The position numbers and the translations under genes are program-made. The notes under the pieces were generated by a model, which did not search any database, was not told the DNA's origin, and worked only from the letters and a program-made list of their open reading frames with translations. A stretch of DNA of 64,000 bases from an uncultured Cellulomonas sp. (GTDB lineage Bacteria > Actinomycetota > Actinomycetes > Actinomycetales > Cellulomonadaceae). Of this stretch, positions 42,668-51,527 are shown piece after piece; position 1 is the first letter of the stretch, and each line of letters opens with the position of its first letter. Location: the NCBI RefSeq assembly GCF_947494015.1, contig NZ_CANLTL010000002.1, forward strand, positions 186,001 through 250,000, given 5' to 3'.

Positions 42668-43828
42668 ATGCCGACGCCCGTCGATCCCACCGCCCTGGTC
42701 GACGCCGTCCGCGCCGAGCTGGCCTCGGTGCAGGACCCCGAGATCCGCCGTCCGATCACCGAGCTCGGCATGGTCCGGTCGGTCGACCTCGGCCCCGACG
42801 GCTCGGGCGGCACCCTGGTCACCGTCGGCCTCGACCTGACCACCCCGGGCTGCCCGCTCAAGGACACCCTCACCCGGGACGTGACTGCCGCGGCCCTGCG
42901 CGTGCCCGGGGTGACGTCGGTGCACGTCGCGATGGGCGTGATGAGTGCCGAGCAGCGGACCGCGCTGCGCTCGATGCTCCGCGGCGGCTCACCGGAGCCG
43001 GTGATCCCGTTCGCCCAGCCCCACTCCCTGACCCGGGTCCTGGCGATCGCGTCCGGCAAGGGTGGCGTGGGCAAGTCGTCCGTGACCGCGAACCTCGCCG
43101 TGGCGATGGCCGCCGACGGGCTGCGGGTGGGGGTGCTGGACGCCGACGTCTACGGGTTCTCCATCCCGCGGATGCTCGGGGTGTCCCGTCCCCCGACCCG
43201 GGTCGACGACATGCTGCTGCCGCCCGTCGCGCACGACGTGAAGGTCGTCTCGATCGGCATGTTCGTGCCGGCCGGCCAGCCCGTCGTCTGGCGCGGTCCC
43301 ATGCTGCACCGCGCCCTGCAGCAGTTCCTCGCCGACGTGTTCTGGGGCGACCTGGACGTGCTGCTGCTGGACCTGCCCCCGGGGACCGGCGACATCGCGA
43401 TCTCGGTCGCCCAGCTGCTCCCCCGCTCGGAACTCGTCGTGGTGACGACCCCGCAGGTCGCGGCCGCCGAGGTCGCCGAGCGCGCCGGGTCGGTCGCGCT
43501 GCAGACCCGCCAGCGGGTCGCGGGGGTGGTGGAGAACATGTCCTGGCTCGAGCAGCCGGACGGGTCGCGGCTGGAGGTCTTCGGCGCCGGCGGCGGTGCG
43601 ACGGTCGCGGCCAACCTCGCCCGCGCCACCGGCGGTGACGTCCCGCTGCTGGGTCAGGTCCCGCTCGACGTCGGCCTGCGCGCCGCCGGGGACGCCGGGA
43701 CTCCGGTGGTCCTGGCCGACCCGGACGCCCCCGCCGCGGTGGTGCTGCGCGACGTCGCCCGCACGCTGGCGGGCCGGTCGCGCGGGCTCGCGGGGCGCCC
43801 GCTCGGCCTGTCGCCGGTGGGGCGGTAG
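42668..43828 (+). CDS. mrp: Mrp/NBP35 family iron-sulfur carrier ATPase
   Basis: 386 aa. An N-terminal MIP18/DUF59 domain (residues 5-95, VQDPEIRRPITELGMV, TTPGCPLKDTLTRDV) precedes a deviant-Walker ATPase (ASGKGGVGKSSVTANLAVAM, DLPPGTGDIAISVAQ). Mrp proteins carry Fe-S clusters to apoproteins. The C-terminal CxxC found in many members is absent: the equivalent segment reads VVENMSWLEQPDGSRLEVFG, as in other actinobacterial Mrp proteins. The only N-terminal-domain Cys is in TPGCPL. ATG 42668. It is the last gene of the MgtE-N/DUF1003 group, and a terminator follows. Confidence 0.93.
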   Translation: MPTPVDPTALVDAVRAELASVQDPEIRRPITELGMVRSVDLGPDGSGGTLVTVGLDLTTPGCPLKDTLTRDVTAAALRVPGVTSVHVAMGVMSAEQRTALRSMLRGGSPEPVIPFAQPHSLTRVLAIASGKGGVGKSSVTANLAVAMAADGLRVGVLDADVYGFSIPRMLGVSRPPTRVDDMLLPPVAHDVKVVSIGMFVPAGQPVVWRGPMLHRALQQFLADVFWGDLDVLLLDLPPGTGDIAISVAQLLPRSELVVVTTPQVAAAEVAERAGSVALQTRQRVAGVVENMSWLEQPDGSRLEVFGAGGGATVAANLARATGGDVPLLGQVPLDVGLRAAGDAGTPVVLADPDAPAAVVLRDVARTLAGRSRGLAGRPLGLSPVGR

Positions 43829-43835
43829 CCCGCAC

Positions 43836-43874
43836 CCCCGTCGCCGCCCGCCCCGCACCGGCGGCGCGACGGGG
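43836..43874. terminator. Terminator hairpin between mrp and the Nudix gene
   Basis: An inverted repeat CCCCGTCGCCGCC...GGCGGCGCGACGGGG with one bulge, in the convergent gap and usable from both directions. Confidence 0.6.
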
Positions 43875-43891
43875 TCGACCGCCGCCGGACC

Positions 43892-44446
43892 TCAGCCCAC
43901 GCGACCCAGGGCGATGGCCGCGTACATCAGCGCCGCCACGCTCTCGCCGTCCGTGATCGTCCCGTCGGCGACGAGCTCGAGCACGCGTGCCCACGGGAGC
44001 CGACGGACCGCGGTGATGCCCTCCTCGGCCTGCGCACCGTGGGCGTCCGTCGCCGCGGGCGCGGGCCGCAGACCACGTGCCAGGAACACGTGCTCCGGCG
44101 CCCGGCACACGCCGTTCAGCGCGGACATGCTCCCGACCGCCTGCCACCGGTCCGCGACCAGCCCCGTCTCCTCGCGCAGCTCCCGCTGGGCGGCGACCAG
44201 CAGGTCCTCGCCGTCGGAGCCGCCCGCGGGCACCTCGAGCGAGGCACCGGTCGTGTACCGGTCGACCTCGACCAGGACGACCTCGCCGTCGTCGGACAGT
44301 GCGACGACGAACACGGCGGGCTGGCGCAGCTCCACCACGCCGTAGATCCCCGCCGACCCGTCGGGTCGGTCGACGGCGTCCTCGCGCACCAGGATCCAGG
44401 GGTTCTCGTAGACGACGGTCGACGCGCGGGTGGTCCACAGGCTCAT
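43892..44446 (-). CDS. Nudix hydrolase (ADP-ribose/ADP-sugar pyrophosphatase-like)
   Basis: 184 aa. The Nudix box is visible at about 80-102 (SDGEDLLVAAQRELREETGL), preceded by the substrate-side strand GVVELRQPAVFVVAL and followed by ALNGVCRAPEHVFLARGL, typical of the ADP-ribose/ADP-glucose type. ATG 44446 has GGGAGGGTGG upstream and was preferred over the in-frame ATG at 44479. It is convergent with mrp and divergent from the deazaflavin-reductase gene. The exact substrate cannot be told. Confidence 0.87.
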   Translation of the reverse strand: MSLWTTRASTVVYENPWILVREDAVDRPDGSAGIYGVVELRQPAVFVVALSDDGEVVLVEVDRYTTGASLEVPAGGSDGEDLLVAAQRELREETGLVADRWQAVGSMSALNGVCRAPEHVFLARGLRPAPAATDAHGAQAEEGITAVRRLPWARVLELVADGTITDGESVAALMYAAIALGRVG

Positions 44447-44526
44447 CCGGCCACCCTCCCAGAGCGGCGCGTGAGCCACGGACGAGGAGGTACCCGCGCG
44501 GGTCGGCGCTCCCTATCATCGCCGGC

Positions 44527-44946
44527 ATGAGGCGACGTGCATTCGTCCTGCTGAACCGCACCGTCAACGCCGTCGTGCGACGTGTCCGACCACGCCGCTT
44601 CCGCGGGGCGCGTCTGCTGTACCTGACGACCACCGGTCGCACGACCGGCACGGCACGGACCACGCCGCTCGCGTACCTGCCCGACGGCGACCGGTGGATC
44701 GTGGTGGCGTCCAACGGCGGTGCGGACTGGGAGCCGGGCTGGTGGCTGAACCTGCGTGCGGGCACCTCGGCGACCATCGAGGTGGACGGCGTCCGTGCTC
44801 CCGTGGTGGGGACGGAGGTCACCGGCCCCGAGCGCGACGTCCTGTGGCGCCGCCTGAACGACGAGGTGCTCGACTACGCCGCCTATCAGGCGAAGGTCAG
44901 CCGCCGGATCGCCGTCGTCGCCCTGACGGCGACCGCGGACCGGTGA
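44527..44946 (+). CDS. Nitroreductase/deazaflavin (F420)-dependent family protein
   Basis: 139 aa, Ddn-type split-barrel (PF04075). It carries LLYLTTTGRTTGTARTTPLA, DRWIVVASNGGADWEPGWWL and the family end VLDYAAYQAKVSRRIAVVAL. Such proteins bind F420H2 or FMN and reduce quinones or nitro compounds, or simply bind the cofactor. ATG 44527 fits the length. A local short direct repeat (GACCGGTGACCG) follows the coding end at 44938-44970. It is convergent with the glyoxalase-fold gene. Confidence 0.87.
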   Translation: MRRRAFVLLNRTVNAVVRRVRPRRFRGARLLYLTTTGRTTGTARTTPLAYLPDGDRWIVVASNGGADWEPGWWLNLRAGTSATIEVDGVRAPVVGTEVTGPERDVLWRRLNDEVLDYAAYQAKVSRRIAVVALTATADR

Positions 44947-44997
44947 CCGGTGACCGCGGACCGGTGACCGGCCGGCAGCGGGCGGCGCGGCCGCGTC

Positions 44998-45999
44998 TCA
45001 GCGCGAGCCTGCGGCGCTGACCTCGAGCAACGTGCGCCACGGGTCCTCGAAGCGCAACGTCCGGCCGTCGTCACGTGGGGTGACCCCGTGGGCACGCAGG
45101 CGGGCGCCGAGAGCGGCGAGGTCGTCCCGGGACGGCACGGTCAGGGAGACCTGACCGAGGCCGAGCGTCGCGGCGCGCGCGCCGGCACCCCGGCTCTGCC
45201 AGGTGTTCATCGCCATGTGGTGGTGGTACCCGCCGGCCGAGACGAAGAGCGCCGAGCCCAGGTCGGCGGTGACCTCGAAGCCGAGGGCGTCGGCGTAGAA
45301 CCTGCGGGCGGTGGCGATGTCGCCGACCTTGAGGTGGACGTGCCCGACCTCCGCGGTCCGGGCGCTGTCCGGCGCGGAGTGCTCGCGGACGAAGGCTGTG
45401 GCGTCGAGGGGCAGCGAGTCCATGACGACACCGCCCGCGGCCGTCCAGGTCCAGGTCTCGCGCGGGCGGTCCCGGTACAGCTCGATCCCGTTGCCCTCCG
45501 GGTCGGTGAAGTAGAACGCCTCGGAGACGAGGTGGTCCGCCGACCCGACGTACCGGGACCGCGGGTGCTGCGCGGCCCGCAGCAGGACCGCGGCGAGCGC
45601 CGCGCGGTCGGGGAACAGCAGCGCGGTGTGGAAGAGCCCGGCCTCCCCGCGGCGCTGCCCAGGCAGCCCCGGCGTGTGGACGAGCACGACGAGCGGTGTG
45701 GACGCCCGGCCCAGGACCACGACCTGCGGTGCGCGCCCGCCGGTATGACGCGTCGCCGCGTCGAGGGCCGTGGTCGTGGCGGCGCCGTCGAGCCGTTCGA
45801 GGCCCAGGGCATCGCGGTAGTAGTCCGTCATGCCGGCGAGGTCGGCGACGTGCAGCGTGACGGCGTCCATGCCCGTCGTGGCAGGCAGCAGCGCATCGGG
45901 GTCGCGCCGGTCAGCGCCGGCGGTGGTGCCGGGTGCGCCGGTGGCGCCGATCCGGGGCGGCGCCGGCGCGCCGGTCCCCTCGCGCGCGAGCTGAGCCAT
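44998..45999 (-). CDS. VOC-family protein (catechol 2,3-dioxygenase-like, two-domain)
   Basis: 333 aa with two vicinal-oxygen-chelate halves. The first (about 45-190) begins MDAVTLHVADLAGMTDYYRD and ends YFTDPEGNGIELYRDRPRET. The second (about 220-330) includes VGHVHLKVGDIATARRFYAD and DPWRTLLEVSAAG. The Fe ligands of the catechol dioxygenase type are plausible (His in TLHV and in the second half, Glu in GIELY). This matches the CatE-like 2,3-dioxygenase group; the substrate is not deducible. ATG 45999 (MAQLAREG) was chosen. It is divergent from deoR. Confidence 0.88.
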   Translation of the reverse strand: MAQLAREGTGAPAPPRIGATGAPGTTAGADRRDPDALLPATTGMDAVTLHVADLAGMTDYYRDALGLERLDGAATTTALDAATRHTGGRAPQVVVLGRASTPLVVLVHTPGLPGQRRGEAGLFHTALLFPDRAALAAVLLRAAQHPRSRYVGSADHLVSEAFYFTDPEGNGIELYRDRPRETWTWTAAGGVVMDSLPLDATAFVREHSAPDSARTAEVGHVHLKVGDIATARRFYADALGFEVTADLGSALFVSAGGYHHHMAMNTWQSRGAGARAATLGLGQVSLTVPSRDDLAALGARLRAHGVTPRDDGRTLRFEDPWRTLLEVSAAGSR

Positions 46000-46059
46000 G
46001 TCCGTGCCTGCTTCCCGACGGTCGTCGCGACGGCTGTCGCGTCGTCGGACAGGCTCCGA

Positions 46060-46156
46060 CACAGAAGTTGTCGCGTCAACTGTGGGCACGGGTGTGCCGT
46101 GGTGCCGACCCGCCGGTCGACGTCGATTTCTGTTCGATCGTGGTGAATACTGTTCG
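46060..46156. promoter_or_regulatory. Putative operators in the VOC/deoR intergenic region
   Basis: An inverted repeat CACAGAAGTTG/CAACTGTG (46060-46084) lies on the VOC side. A direct repeat TGTTCG at 46131 and 46151, 20 bases apart, lies on the deoR side. TGAATACT (46144-46151) could be the -10 of deoR with a nearly leaderless start at 46158. I infer DeoR self-binding; it is untested. Confidence 0.4.
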
Positions 46157-46157
46157 C

Positions 46158-46994
46158 GTGCTCGCCCCCCAGCGCCAGGAGCGCATCCTCACGGAGGTCC
46201 GCGCCCGCGGTGCGGTCCGGGTCACCGACCTCGTCGCCGAGCTCGCCGTCTCGGACATGACCGTGCGACGCGACATCGCCCAGCTCGCCGACCGCGGCCT
46301 CGTCCGCCGGGTGCACGGCGGCGCGGTGAGCCCGCAGCACACCGCCCACGAGCCGCAGTTCGCGACCAAGCGCGGCCTGGCCGCCGCGCAGAAGCTCGCC
46401 ATCGCCCGGGCCGCGCTCGCGTACGTCACCCCCGGCGGCTCGATCGCGCTCTCGGCCGGCACGACGACGCATGCGCTGGCCGAGCTCATCGCCGCCTCGC
46501 CGCACCTGCGCCCGCTCACGGTCGTGACCAACTCCGTGCCCGTCTCGGACGCGCTGCACGCCGCCGGGCGCGCGACGACGGCGGGCGACCCCCACGACCT
46601 GGACGTCGTGCTGACCGGGGGCACCCGGACGCCGTCGGACGCCCTGGTCGGTCCGGTGGCCGACGCCGCCCTCGGACAGCTGCGCGTCGACCGCCTCTTC
46701 CTCGGGGTGCACGGCCTCGGGCCGAGCGGGCTCACCACGCCGAACCTGCTCGAGGCGCAGACCGACCGCGCCCTCGTCGCGTCCGCCGACGAGGTGCTGG
46801 TGCTGGCGGACCGCAGCAAGTGGGCGGCGGTCGGCCTGGCGCGGATCTGCGGCCTGGACGCGGTCGACGTGCTGCTCACCGACGACCTGCCGGACGACGT
46901 GCGCGCCGCCACGACGGCCGCCGTGGGCCGCGTCGAGGTCGTCGCCGGGCCGGGGCACGATGCAGCGGAGCCCGCCACACCTCCCACCGCGTGA
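46158..46994 (+). CDS. DeoR/GlpR family transcriptional regulator
   Basis: 278 aa. The N-terminal DeoR helix-turn-helix (RQERILTEVRARGAVRVTDL, then AVSDMTVRRDIAQLADRGLV) carries the family signature. The C-terminal DeoRC sugar-phosphate sensor includes IALSAGTTTHALAELIAA, VVTNSVPVSDAL, DVVLTGGTRTPSDALVGPVA and VLADRSKW. GTG 46158 gives the usual start LAPQRQERIL; GTG 46143 is possible. It precedes galT by 46 bp and galK beyond, so it probably controls galactose metabolism in response to a sugar phosphate. Upstream repeats may be its operator. Confidence 0.92.
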   Translation: MLAPQRQERILTEVRARGAVRVTDLVAELAVSDMTVRRDIAQLADRGLVRRVHGGAVSPQHTAHEPQFATKRGLAAAQKLAIARAALAYVTPGGSIALSAGTTTHALAELIAASPHLRPLTVVTNSVPVSDALHAAGRATTAGDPHDLDVVLTGGTRTPSDALVGPVADAALGQLRVDRLFLGVHGLGPSGLTTPNLLEAQTDRALVASADEVLVLADRSKWAAVGLARICGLDAVDVLLTDDLPDDVRAATTAAVGRVEVVAGPGHDAAEPATPPTA

Positions 46995-47040
46995 CCCCCG
47001 ACCCGCAGCCCGCCACCCCACCCGCCCGCCGAGGAGCACC

Positions 47041-48246
47041 GTGAGCACCGCCGACAGCCCGCACGCCGCCCGGATCCGCCGCACCGCCACCCGGATGGCC
47101 GACGGCCGGGAGCTCATCTACTTCGACGACTCCGAGCCGTACGTCTCCGGTGCCGCCACCCGCCGGCTGGACGACCCCCGCCCCCTGCCCGACCGGTTCG
47201 CCCCGGTGGTCGGCGAGGACGGCACCGCGCGCCCGGTCACCGGCCCCGAGCTGCGCCGCGACCCGCTCACCGGTGACTGGATCCCGATGGCCGCCCACCG
47301 CATGAACCGCACCTTCCTGCCCGCCGCGGACTCCAACCCGCTGGCGCCCGCGCGGCCCGGGGCCGCCTACCAGGACGGGGAGATCCCGGCCGAGGACTAC
47401 GACGTCGTCGTGTTCGAGAACCGGTTCCCGTCGCTGATGGCGGTCCCCGGCGTCCCGGACGAGGTGCAGCACCGTGACGGGGAGGAGCTGTGGCCGGTGC
47501 GCCCCGCCAACGGCCGCACCGAGGTCATCTGCTTCAGCCCCGACCCCACCGCGTCGCTCGCCTCGGTCAGCCCGACCCGCATGCGCACGATCATCGAGGC
47601 CTGGGCGGACCGCACCACCCACCTGGGTGCGCTGCCCGGCGTCGAGCAGGTCTTCCCGTTCGAGAACCGCGGCAAGGAGATCGGCGTCACCCTGCACCAC
47701 CCGCACGGGCAGATCTACGCGTTCCCCTACCTGCCGCCGCGTACCCAGGCGATGCTCGGCCAGGCCCGGACCCACCGCGAGGCGACCGGGCGGCTGCTGG
47801 CCGCCGACGTGCTGGCCGCCGAGCTGCGCAGCGGCGAGCGCGTCGTGCTCGAGTCCGAGCACTGGGTGGCCTACGTCCCGTTCGCGGCCCGGTGGCCGGT
47901 CGAGGTCCACCTCGTTCCCCGCCGTGACGTCCCCGACCTGCCGGGCCTGACCGACGCCGAACGCGCCGACCTCGCCCCGGTGTACCTGGAGCTGCTGCGC
48001 CGCCTGGACCTGTTCTTCGTGGGCGCCGACGGCGAGCCGCTGACCCTGCCGTACATCGCCGGCTGGCACCAGGCGCCGGTGCGCGAGGGCCGCGACCTGT
48101 CCCGGCTCGCGCTGCAGGTGTTCTCGGTGCTCCGGGCGCCCGGCAAGCTCAAGTACCTGGCCGGCGTCGAGTCCGGCATGGGCGCCTGGATCAGCGACAC
48201 CACTCCCGAACGCATCGCGACCCGACTGCAGGAGCTGGCCCGATGA
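47041..48246 (+). CDS. galT: Galactose-1-phosphate uridylyltransferase
   Basis: 401 aa, HIT superfamily. The active-site triad is H220-P-H222 in TLHHPHGQIYAF, with the distal DVVVFENRFPSL and the later VEVHLVPRRD. It transfers UMP from UDP-glucose to galactose-1-phosphate in the Leloir pathway. GTG 47041 follows GAGGAGCACC. It overlaps galK by four bases (ATGA), so translation is coupled. The zinc-site cysteines of the E. coli enzyme are not evident, as in many actinobacterial versions. It is the second gene of the deoR-galT-galK unit. Confidence 0.94.
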   Translation: MSTADSPHAARIRRTATRMADGRELIYFDDSEPYVSGAATRRLDDPRPLPDRFAPVVGEDGTARPVTGPELRRDPLTGDWIPMAAHRMNRTFLPAADSNPLAPARPGAAYQDGEIPAEDYDVVVFENRFPSLMAVPGVPDEVQHRDGEELWPVRPANGRTEVICFSPDPTASLASVSPTRMRTIIEAWADRTTHLGALPGVEQVFPFENRGKEIGVTLHHPHGQIYAFPYLPPRTQAMLGQARTHREATGRLLAADVLAAELRSGERVVLESEHWVAYVPFAARWPVEVHLVPRRDVPDLPGLTDAERADLAPVYLELLRRLDLFFVGADGEPLTLPYIAGWHQAPVREGRDLSRLALQVFSVLRAPGKLKYLAGVESGMGAWISDTTPERIATRLQELAR

Positions 48247-49505
48247 GCCGACACGCCGCCACCCCGGTCACCTGGATCGACGCCTGGGACCCTGCCGACG
48301 GCGCCGACCGCGCCGTCGCGGCCTTCCGGGACCGGTTCGGCGCGGAGCCGGACGGCGTGTGGTCCGCACCCGGCCGGGTCAACCTGATCGGCGAGCACAC
48401 CGACTACAACGGCGGGCTGTGCCTGCCGATCGACCTGCCGCACCGCACCTACGTCGCGCTGCGCCGGACCACGGCAGAGCGCGACGACGCCGCCCGCCAT
48501 GCCGTGGTGCGGCTCGCCTCCGCGCAGGAGCCCGACGCCGGCCTGTGGTCGTCCGCGCTCGTGGACGTGGCGCCCGGGCGGGTGGAGGGGTGGCCCGCGT
48601 ACGCGGCCGGGGTCGCCTGGGCGCTCGCCGAGGACGGGCTCACGGTGGGCGGGTTCGACGCGGTCGTCGACTCCTGCGTCCCGTACGGCGCCGGCCTGTC
48701 GTCCTCCGCCGCGCTGGAGTGCGCCGTCGCCGTGGCCCTGGACGACGCCTTCGACCTGGGCCTCGCCGCCGACGACGCCGGGCGCACCCGCCTGGTGGGC
48801 GCGTGCATCCGGGCGGAGAACGACGTCGCCGGGGCCCCCACCGGCGGCATGGACCAGTCGTCGTCGCTGCGCGCGCGGGCCGGTCACGCCCTGCTGCTGG
48901 ACACCCTGGACCAATCGGTGCGGCACGTGCCGTTCGACCTCGCCGCGGCCGGCCTCGCGCTCCTCGTGGTGGACACCAAGGCGGAGCACCGGCTCGCCGA
49001 CGGCCAGTACGCCGCCCGGCGCACGGCGTGCGAGGCCGCGGCCCGCCAGCTCGGGGTGGCCACGCTGCGGGAGATCTCCCCCGACGACCTCGCGGACGCG
49101 CTCGCCCGGATCACCGACGCCGACCTGCCCGCCGGGGTCACCCGGCGCCGGGTGCGGCACGTCGTCACCGAGATCGCCCGCGTCGAGCGGTTCGTGGCAC
49201 TGCTCGACGCCGGCCGGGTGCGCGACGTCGGCCCGCTCATGGACGCCTCCCACGCGTCGCTGCGTGACGACTACGAGGTCAGCGCCCCCGAGCTCGACGT
49301 GGTCGTGGACGCCGCCCGGTCGGCCGGCGCACTCGGCGCCCGGATGACCGGCGGCGGGTTCGGTGGCTCCGCGATCGCGCTGGTCGAGGTGGGGGCGATC
49401 GACGCCGTCGCCGAGGCCGTCGCCCGCGCCTTCGCCGACGCCGGGTTCCACCCGCCGGCCTTCCTGGTCGCCGAGGCGTCGGCACCGGCGGCGCGCACCC
49501 GCTGA
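48243..49505 (+). CDS. galK: Galactokinase
   Basis: 420 aa, GHMP kinase. The sugar motif GRVNLIGEHTDYNGGL is near residue 42, the phosphate loop PYGAGLSSSAALECAVA near 147, and the third motif GGGFGGSAIALV near 375. It phosphorylates galactose at C1 with ATP. It starts ATG 48243, overlapping galT's stop (ATGA). Complete, with no sign of decay. It ends the galactose operon; no galE lies in the window. Confidence 0.95.
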   Translation: MSRHAATPVTWIDAWDPADGADRAVAAFRDRFGAEPDGVWSAPGRVNLIGEHTDYNGGLCLPIDLPHRTYVALRRTTAERDDAARHAVVRLASAQEPDAGLWSSALVDVAPGRVEGWPAYAAGVAWALAEDGLTVGGFDAVVDSCVPYGAGLSSSAALECAVAVALDDAFDLGLAADDAGRTRLVGACIRAENDVAGAPTGGMDQSSSLRARAGHALLLDTLDQSVRHVPFDLAAAGLALLVVDTKAEHRLADGQYAARRTACEAAARQLGVATLREISPDDLADALARITDADLPAGVTRRRVRHVVTEIARVERFVALLDAGRVRDVGPLMDASHASLRDDYEVSAPELDVVVDAARSAGALGARMTGGGFGGSAIALVEVGAIDAVAEAVARAFADAGFHPPAFLVAEASAPAARTR

Positions 49506-49658
49506 GCCGGTCGGCGACCCGCGTCGCCGGGTGGCCCCTGCGCCGCCCGGCACCCGGCGCGGTCCGGCCAGGTGCCGCGGCGTGCGTCGGCGTGGGTGAG
49601 GACGCACGCCATCGCTGCCATGGGTCATCAGCGCGGCCGTGCCGCCGATGGGACGCGC

Positions 49659-51191
49659 ATGAGCAGCGGTCGAGTCGGCGTCCTGACGCTGCTCGTCGCT
49701 GCCCTGGTGGCCTACCCGTTCATCCCGCTGGGCTACGACGACCTGCAGGTCGTGTACGCGGCCGTCGCGCTGGCGTCGTTGGCCACCGCGGTCACCGGCG
49801 TGCGGTCGCGCCCGGTCCGCCGGCGGCTGCCGTGGGTGCTGGTGGTGGGCGGGTTCGCGGCCTGGCTGGTGGCCGACCTGCTGTGGGTGACCGTCTGGGC
49901 GTCGGACGCCTTCCCCAAGCCGGCGGACGCGCTCTACCTGGCCGGGTACGTCGTCCTGGGTGCCGGTGCGCTGCAGTTCGCGCCGGGCCGGCGCAGCGCG
50001 GGCGCGAGCACCGCGCTCATCGACTCGCTCATCGTGACCGTCGGTGTCGCGGTGCCGTCGTTCGCCTTCGTCGTCGCGCCCCTCAGCGCCGACCCGGGCC
50101 TGAGCCCGCTGGGGCGGGTGGTGGCGTCGGCGTACCCCGTCGCCGACCTGTTCATCCTCGCGGTGCTCGGGCGGCTGACGCTGACCTCCGGCGCCCTGAC
50201 GCCCGCGCTGCGGTACCTCACCGCGTCCCTCGGCGTCACCTTCCTGGCCGACTGCGCCTACAACGTCGCCGTCCTGCGGGACCCCGCGTACGCCGAGAAC
50301 GCGTGGACCGACGTCGCGTGGCTCGCCGCCTACGTGCTGCTCGCGGTGGCGTGCTCCCACCCGTCGATGGTGCGCCTGGCCAGCCCCGAGTCGCAGCGAC
50401 CCGCCCGGCGGTCGGTGCCCACCCTGTTCCTGCTCGCGGGCGGGTCGATGCTGCCGGGCGTCACGCTGCTGGTGGACGGGGTCGGCGACGGGCTGGTGGC
50501 GTGGGCGCCGATCGGCGTCGGGGTGATCGCTCTGTCCGGGCTCGTGCTCGCCCGGATGGCGATCCTGGTGCGGCAGGTCGAGGTCCAGGCCACCCAGCTC
50601 GCCGCGGTGGCGCGGGTGGACGCCTTGACCGGCGCGCCGAACCGGCGCACGTGGGACCACGAGCTGGACCGCGCGTGCGAGGCGTCGCAGCGCACCGGGA
50701 CGCCGCTGTCCGTCGCGATCCTCGACCTGGACCACTTCAAGCGGTTCAACGACGAGCACGGTCACCCCGCCGGTGACCAGGTCCTGCGCGACTGCGTCGA
50801 GGAGTGGAGCGCCGCGCTCGCGCCCGGCCAGCTGCTGGCGCGCTACGGCGGGGAGGAGTTCACCATGCTGCTGCCCGGGCTGCGCCCACCGCAGGCGCGC
50901 GACGTGGTGGACCGGCTGCGCGCCCGCACCCCCCGGGGTCAGACGTTCTCGGCTGGGGTGGCGGAGCACCGTCCCGGCGATCCGTCGCAGCAGGTCGTCG
51001 CGGCGGCGGACGCCGCGCTCTACCGCGCGAAGACCGCCGGCCGGGACCGGGTCGAGGTCGGCGGGGACCGACCCGCCGAGCCCTCGCGGGCCCCCGTGCC
51101 GGTGCCGGTGGCAGCGCCGGTCCCGGACGGCTCCCCGCGCGCGGCGCGGTCGGCCGACGACACGAACCCCGGTCCGTCCACGCGCCGCTGA
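49659..51191 (+). CDS. Membrane diguanylate cyclase (GGDEF)
   Basis: 510 aa. About eight N-terminal transmembrane segments (VLTLLVAALVAYPFI, VLVVGGFAAWLVADLLWVTV, ALIDSLIVTVGVAVPSFAFV and others, to about residue 300) precede a short coiled linker and a GGDEF domain (about 320-470). The domain has DALTGAPNRRTWDHELDR, AILDLDHFKRFNDEHGH and the active GGEEF in LLARYGGEEFTMLL. The inhibitory RxxD site upstream of GGEEF is not visible (APGQLLARYGGEEF), so feedback inhibition by c-di-GMP is unlikely. It makes c-di-GMP from GTP. ATG 49659 (MSSGRVGVLT) was chosen. A disordered Pro-rich tail follows. Confidence 0.9.
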   Translation: MSSGRVGVLTLLVAALVAYPFIPLGYDDLQVVYAAVALASLATAVTGVRSRPVRRRLPWVLVVGGFAAWLVADLLWVTVWASDAFPKPADALYLAGYVVLGAGALQFAPGRRSAGASTALIDSLIVTVGVAVPSFAFVVAPLSADPGLSPLGRVVASAYPVADLFILAVLGRLTLTSGALTPALRYLTASLGVTFLADCAYNVAVLRDPAYAENAWTDVAWLAAYVLLAVACSHPSMVRLASPESQRPARRSVPTLFLLAGGSMLPGVTLLVDGVGDGLVAWAPIGVGVIALSGLVLARMAILVRQVEVQATQLAAVARVDALTGAPNRRTWDHELDRACEASQRTGTPLSVAILDLDHFKRFNDEHGHPAGDQVLRDCVEEWSAALAPGQLLARYGGEEFTMLLPGLRPPQARDVVDRLRARTPRGQTFSAGVAEHRPGDPSQQVVAAADAALYRAKTAGRDRVEVGGDRPAEPSRAPVPVPVAAPVPDGSPRAARSADDTNPGPSTRR

Positions 51192-51293
51192 TCAGCTCCC
51201 CGGGCCGCCCTCCCGCGCCGGGCCGGTCTCGCGACCCGGACGCGAGGGGTCCCCCGTTTGGCGTACCGCGGGGACACGGCGTATGAAGAGCAC

Positions 51294-51491
51294 ATGATGC
51301 TCATCGTGGAGCTCGTCACAGCGTGGTGTGCTCTCTCCCTGGCCCTCGGCCTGCCCCTGGCACGCCGGATCCGCTCGGCGGATGCGGCAGAGTTCCCCTG
51401 GCGCCGGGAGGACCCGTGGTGGGCCGGGCACGAGCGCATCCGGCCCGACCTGCAGCCGGCCCCACGCGCGGACCTGCCGGCGCTGGTCTGA
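51294..51491 (+). CDS. Small single-pass membrane protein, unknown
   Basis: 65 aa: MMLIVELVTAWCALSLALGL forms one N-terminal transmembrane helix, then a soluble tail rich in Arg and Trp (EFPWRREDPWWAGHERIRPD). I do not recognise the family. ATG 51294 or 51297 is preceded by GAAGAG. Codon use fits the genome and a third-position GC bias is evident, supporting a real gene. It lies between the diguanylate cyclase and the convergent HAF-repeat gene, as a lone gene. Confidence 0.6.
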   Translation: MMLIVELVTAWCALSLALGLPLARRIRSADAAEFPWRREDPWWAGHERIRPDLQPAPRADLPALV

Positions 51492-51527
51492 CGCTCCGCA
51501 CGCTGCGGCGCGCCGTCCCGCGGACGG

